A DNA stretch of 64,000 nt from Gordionus sp. m RMFG-2023 (taxonomy: Eukaryota > Nematomorpha > Gordioida > Chordodea > Parachordodidae), in the NCBI RefSeq assembly GCF_954871325.1, contig NC_088776.1:20522052-20586051 (forward strand). The letters run 5' to 3'. A program made the position numbers and the translations under genes. Shown in pieces: positions 60,319 through 64,000 of the stretch; positions within the stretch are counted from its first letter, which is position 1, and every line of letters begins with the position of its first letter. The notes beneath the pieces are model-generated. The model did not search any database. It was not told the DNA's origin and saw nothing but the letters and a program-made list of their open reading frames with translations.

Positions 60319-60948
60319 AGGGTAATACTAATCTCTAGGTCAAAGAACAACCTCTAGTTTGGGAATAAGTTTGTATAGACTATTACCTAAATCACCATGT
60401 CTTTAATCATGGCAACCCAAACTTCGAAGCACCTTAAATATTCTTTTCTATAAAATGTCATGTTTCTACCTTTTGCCACTTCTACAGTAGGTTTGGCAAT
60501 AAAATATAACATTCCTGAAAGCTTTTAAATTTCGACCACTACAAGTCTCTAACAAATATTGCGGCGTCTTTTTATGTGACATATTTATCAGGAGGGAGGA
60601 GGGGGTATTTTGCTTCAGAAGCTTATTGGGGTTTGGAGGATAAATAATAATTAGAAACTTCATTTACTCTTAATTTTTTTTCAATTTTACTGAAGTGATA
60701 GAAACCAAATTTGATTTATAATTTAAACATAATAAAATCATCGTGATCTTATTAATGAATAAAATCATAATAATTTTATTTATTCACAAAGATAAAGTCA
60801 TATTTTATATCAAAAGCAATATTTATTTTACATCATATTTATAGATCATTTTAGATTTCTTCACAAAAATAATAAAATTATAACTAAAAAATAATATGAT
60901 TGAGCCAAAAAAGTTCTTTAAAAATATTTCGGGGATTGTATATCCTTT
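60319..60948. other. Unrecognised stretch downstream of a small membrane-protein gene
   Basis: Contains likely 3' untranslated sequence of the gene ending at 60949 (- strand), with an AATAAA on the - strand near 60826. The open stretch on the - strand at 60466-60663 shows no family resemblance and is left out. Confidence 0.4.
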
Positions 60949-61220
60949 TTAATCAGCAGAAAAGTACGTGTGCAGACCATATAATGCTGTATTTAGATAT
61001 CCAAAAACCTAAATAAAGTAAAAATTACAAATAGAAAATCAAATATTAAAAAACTGAAAATTTTATATATACTTACACCAGCAATGACCCAGGGTGTTGG
61101 ACTTCTACTATATACCATTACTAAACTAGCACCTATTCCAAAAAGAATTGCAGCGGTTATATGGTATCCGATTTCCTTTATTATAATTTTGAAATTAATA
61201 TTTACATCATAAAATCGCAT
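60949..61220 (-). CDS. Small membrane protein, last two exons (possibly MARVEL-like)
   Basis: Exon 61220-61077 reads from MRFYDVNINFKIIIKEIGYH through a hydrophobic helix (ITAAILFGIGASLVMVY) to TPWVIAG, then GGT|GTAAGT. Exon 61008-60949 follows TTTAG and reads VFGYLNTALYGLHTYFSAD and TAA. Phase 0 on both sides. The second helix (AGVFGYLNTALYGLHTYF) resembles the last helix of MARVEL/CMTM-type proteins. A first-methionine start at 61220 would give 67 residues with two helices; an in-frame Met at 61271 or upstream exons are possible. Function unknown. Confidence 0.55.
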
Positions 61221-61271
61221 TTTAATTGATAATACGTGTGTAAAATTTTGATTTTGAATATTTTCTATCAC

Positions 61272-62889
61272 TTTTTAAATCGTTCTTTACGTTGATCAAA
61301 TTAATTATATTTATATATAACCACCTATATTTTCCTAAGTTGATAAAATATCGCGATATGGGTGATACTTACAATTTTAATGTATCGTAGACTTGCCCCG
61401 ATATATTTTACATATTGATATCGGAAAATCGTTGCATTTATGATAATTTTTATCTTAATTTATAATTAATTCTTAAAAATAAATTTAGAAAATATATAAC
61501 TGCTTATTTGATTAAAATAAACAATAACCATTTCTTATTTTCTTCACAAATTCAAATTTTGTGACAATGACGAATTAAAGGAAGATAGAAAAACGAAAGA
61601 GGTTAAAATAACCAAGAAAATAATGGACAAAGTACGTATTTTCATTGAGGCTTTAAAGTATTTATTTATTCTATCATTGTAATGCATAAATTAAATCCTT
61701 TTAGAGTTTTAATGATAATAATGAAATAAGTGACATAGCTTCAGATATAGAAAATAATTTTATACTCATTGTAATTTCTGATCTTTATGATAATGAAGCT
61801 GAAAATCAATAATGGTGATGAGCATGCAATAATAACTAGCTCTACCCATATTTTAAGCTGAATGTCGTTATATTTAGGATCCAGGTAATAAAGACAAAAT
61901 TAGACAGTGTTGCGGATATTTGTATCTAAGATACTGAAGTAGTGGAGTTTCATTTACCGGCAGAAGAGCATAAATTCGGGGTGAAACAACGGAGACAATT
62001 ATATCCTCTCCAATCAGTCCTTGTGAGCGGGTGTATGTCATAGTTAGATAACTCAAAACTTACTAAAAATATTCCAAATTAAAACGCAAATTATTTATTA
62101 ACAAAACGGACAAATATTTTAAAAAAAACTTTAATTAATTAAATTTCAAATATAAAAATTTACAAACTAAAGTATTAGATTCTATAAGTTAAAAAAATTA
62201 ATTATTGTTACAATTTATAAACTAAAAATATAATATCCAGATAAACATAAAAAATAGTACCAGTGGAAATAAAAAGCGCAATTATAAATTAAAATGAAAT
62301 TGGCGCAGTGAAAAAAAGAACATTTTTGGGAAGAGGAGTTGTGTTAATTTTATCTTACATTATTGAGGATAAAACCAATCCCCCTATACTTTTCGGAACT
62401 CTAATTAAATCTCTGGATTCAGGACGATCTCCGGGACCTAATTATCAAATTTATAATTAATGAAAACCTTACTAGAGAATCCAAAAGTATGAAAAATCTC
62501 TGATTACAAGAAAACACAAAAGCTATGTTTTAATTTTATGTAAATAAATCAAACAAAAGAGGGACTTAAAAAAACTATTTTATAATAAAAAATTAGCCTT
62601 AAGGGGAAAAATGTATATAACTTTAAAACAATATTTAACAGATACAATACAAGATACTTTAACATTTTTAAACTTTTCGAAAATATCTTGTAAGAAATAA
62701 ATTTTTTAAAAATAACTATATCTTAATTAAGGATTTAAATTTCCCGTGAAACTATAATTTAGGGAAACAACGGGAGATTTTCTTTAAAGAATTATTTTCT
62801 AGGTCAATATTGCTTTTTTTTCATGTTATATCAAAAATATAGAAACTATTAATATGTTATTTAAACAAGTATGATATAATTTCAATTAT
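61272..62889. other. AT-rich region without a recognised gene
   Basis: A less AT-rich patch at about 61870-62045 has an open - frame (MTYTRSQGLIGEDIIVSVVS) that I do not recognise. Nothing else stands out. Confidence 0.4.
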
Positions 62890-63860
62890 TTAAGATGTTA
62901 TCTTCGTTTGAAACGATTCTAGACCTCTAAAATCGAGCAATTTGTCATTTGTCTCGCAACATCTAAATCTAGGCATCCCATCTAATTTTTTATCAACAAC
63001 TTCATTGTCTTTAAAATTAAATCTGCAATATCGTGGGTCAAGTATATGAGCAGAGTAATGTATGTCCCGGCAACAAATTTCCTATTTTATATATATATAT
63101 AGTTCAATATCTATCATTTCGTTCCGTACGAGATTTCCCTGATTAAATAAAAGCTTGAGGAACGTCGGCTAAGCTTGATTTGTCCGCTTCGACTTTCTCT
63201 ATTTGTGTAGAAATGACTATAAAATTGCAAAGATGTGCAAGATCATTTAAAAGACTTCATTATCAATAAGATTTAGTCTCTTATCTGCCATAAAATATCT
63301 TTATTTTTTAAGACTATTAATTATCATAACTACACTGTCTAAGGAGTTGGTTGAGCTAGGCAACTTAAAGGAAACAATTGTATTTTTATCTTTAAGTAGT
63401 TGTTTTTCCCTATGTATATAAAAGAATGTTGAATTTTACATATTTTATAATAATTTAAGCTTTTGCTACTAAAATTTAAATTGACAATATTTTATTTGCT
63501 AGATCCTTAAAAAGCAAATTAAGTCCATGAGATAAAGATCCAATGCATTTGATAATTGGATAGTTAATTCTCACAAGTGTTCAGGCTTTCTTCATTACTT
63601 GCATTATCATATTAATTTTTGTGTTTCCTACTTTTACAATTACTTTAATAAATTCACTGATATATATTCTCCCGTACGCATATTGGTCCCTGTTTCAATT
63701 AATTTAAAGAGGATTGCTATAATAAAATTTATAATAAATTCCACTCTTATATTTGTCCACCCATCATTAATAAGAATCAAATTTTTATTTTTATCTTATC
63801 TTTCGGTTACTATATTTTTAATCCTTTCATATTCACTGTTTAACAAATTTTACTGAGTAA
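62890..63860 (-). pseudogene. Decayed hAT transposase (minus strand)
   Basis: In - strand order: ILINDGWTNIRVEFIINFII (about 63780, like the VTDGWSN block), KCIGSLSHGLNLLFKDL (about 63520, like the AHxLNL block), IEKVEADKSSLADVPQAF (about 63180), and HYSAHILDPRYCRFNFKDN (about 63050, like AAHLLDPRY). Stops and frame changes separate them. No terminal repeats identified; it may run past the window end. Confidence 0.6.
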
Positions 63861-64000
63861 ATATCTTGTGAGCATTTTAAATGCTTTTTTTAAAGATTGA
63901 AATAATTTTTTTCCAAATAAAATACACGTTGCGTTATTGAAACTGAGCAATTTAACAAAATGTTATTGCAAAATTATTAATATATTACATTAAATTATTT

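Noticed and set aside
63599-63856. Plus-strand hydrophobic open frame of 85 codons
   Set aside because: It is the reverse of a hAT transposase block (INDGWTNIRVEF) on the minus strand; the hydrophobic look comes from AT-rich sequence.

Overview
The window looks like nuclear DNA from an animal with an AT-rich genome (roughly three quarters A+T by eye). It has two recognisable conserved animal genes split by AT-rich introns with GT/AG ends, and about half the sequence is transposon-derived. I cannot fix the phylum from the sequence. No bacterial operons, ribosome binding sites, tRNAs, rRNAs or CRISPR arrays were seen.

Region 1 (91-18451, + strand) is the 3' half of a Piezo mechanosensitive channel gene. 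I could place 22 exon positions in the mature message, and all of them are phase-compatible. They run from the beam helix through the last blade bundles, anchor, cap, inner helix and C-terminal domain to the stop codon; the 5' half lies upstream of the window. The main discovery is that the anchor exon is present twice (12731-12878 and 14741-14888). The two copies have the same length (148 bp), the same phases and about 65% protein identity, and both carry the Piezo signature PF(X2)E(X6)W. Their arrangement makes them mutually exclusive: using both, or neither, breaks the frame.

Region 2 (19221-31232, - strand) is a complete GMP reductase gene with seven coding exons and 364 codons, tail to tail with Piezo. 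Its last intron is about 10 kb and holds a decayed hAT element (about 21.6-27.0 kb). Inside that sits another DNA transposon (about 21.8-25.5 kb) with terminal inverted repeats of about 430 bp. This inner element encodes an uncharacterised DDE-like protein and may represent a poorly described transposon family.

Region 3 (31504-58346) is a nest of transposable elements. A tandem pair of hAT-like elements (A1, A2) was invaded by a Ty3/Gypsy LTR retrotransposon (33617-50246, a fossil). The Gypsy copy was invaded by hAT element C (about 35038-45399), and C by hAT element B (35747-43207, perfect 8-bp target duplication). A P-superfamily element D (48219-49865) also sits in the Gypsy tail. A2 was separately invaded by a 6.25-kb hAT element E (51333-57580). 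E has arms of about 1.8 kb forming a giant inverted repeat, each arm loaded with about 14 copies of a TGACAATTGTCA palindrome, and its left arm carries a 223-bp MITE. Element B has an unusual tandem multiplication (six copies) of one small in-frame exon.

Region 4 (58347-64000) is mostly unrecognised AT-rich DNA with a short palindromic MITE, a possible small cysteine-rich exon (60130-60318, -), a two-exon 3' end of a small membrane protein (60949-61220, -) and a decayed hAT transposase (62.9-63.85 kb, -).
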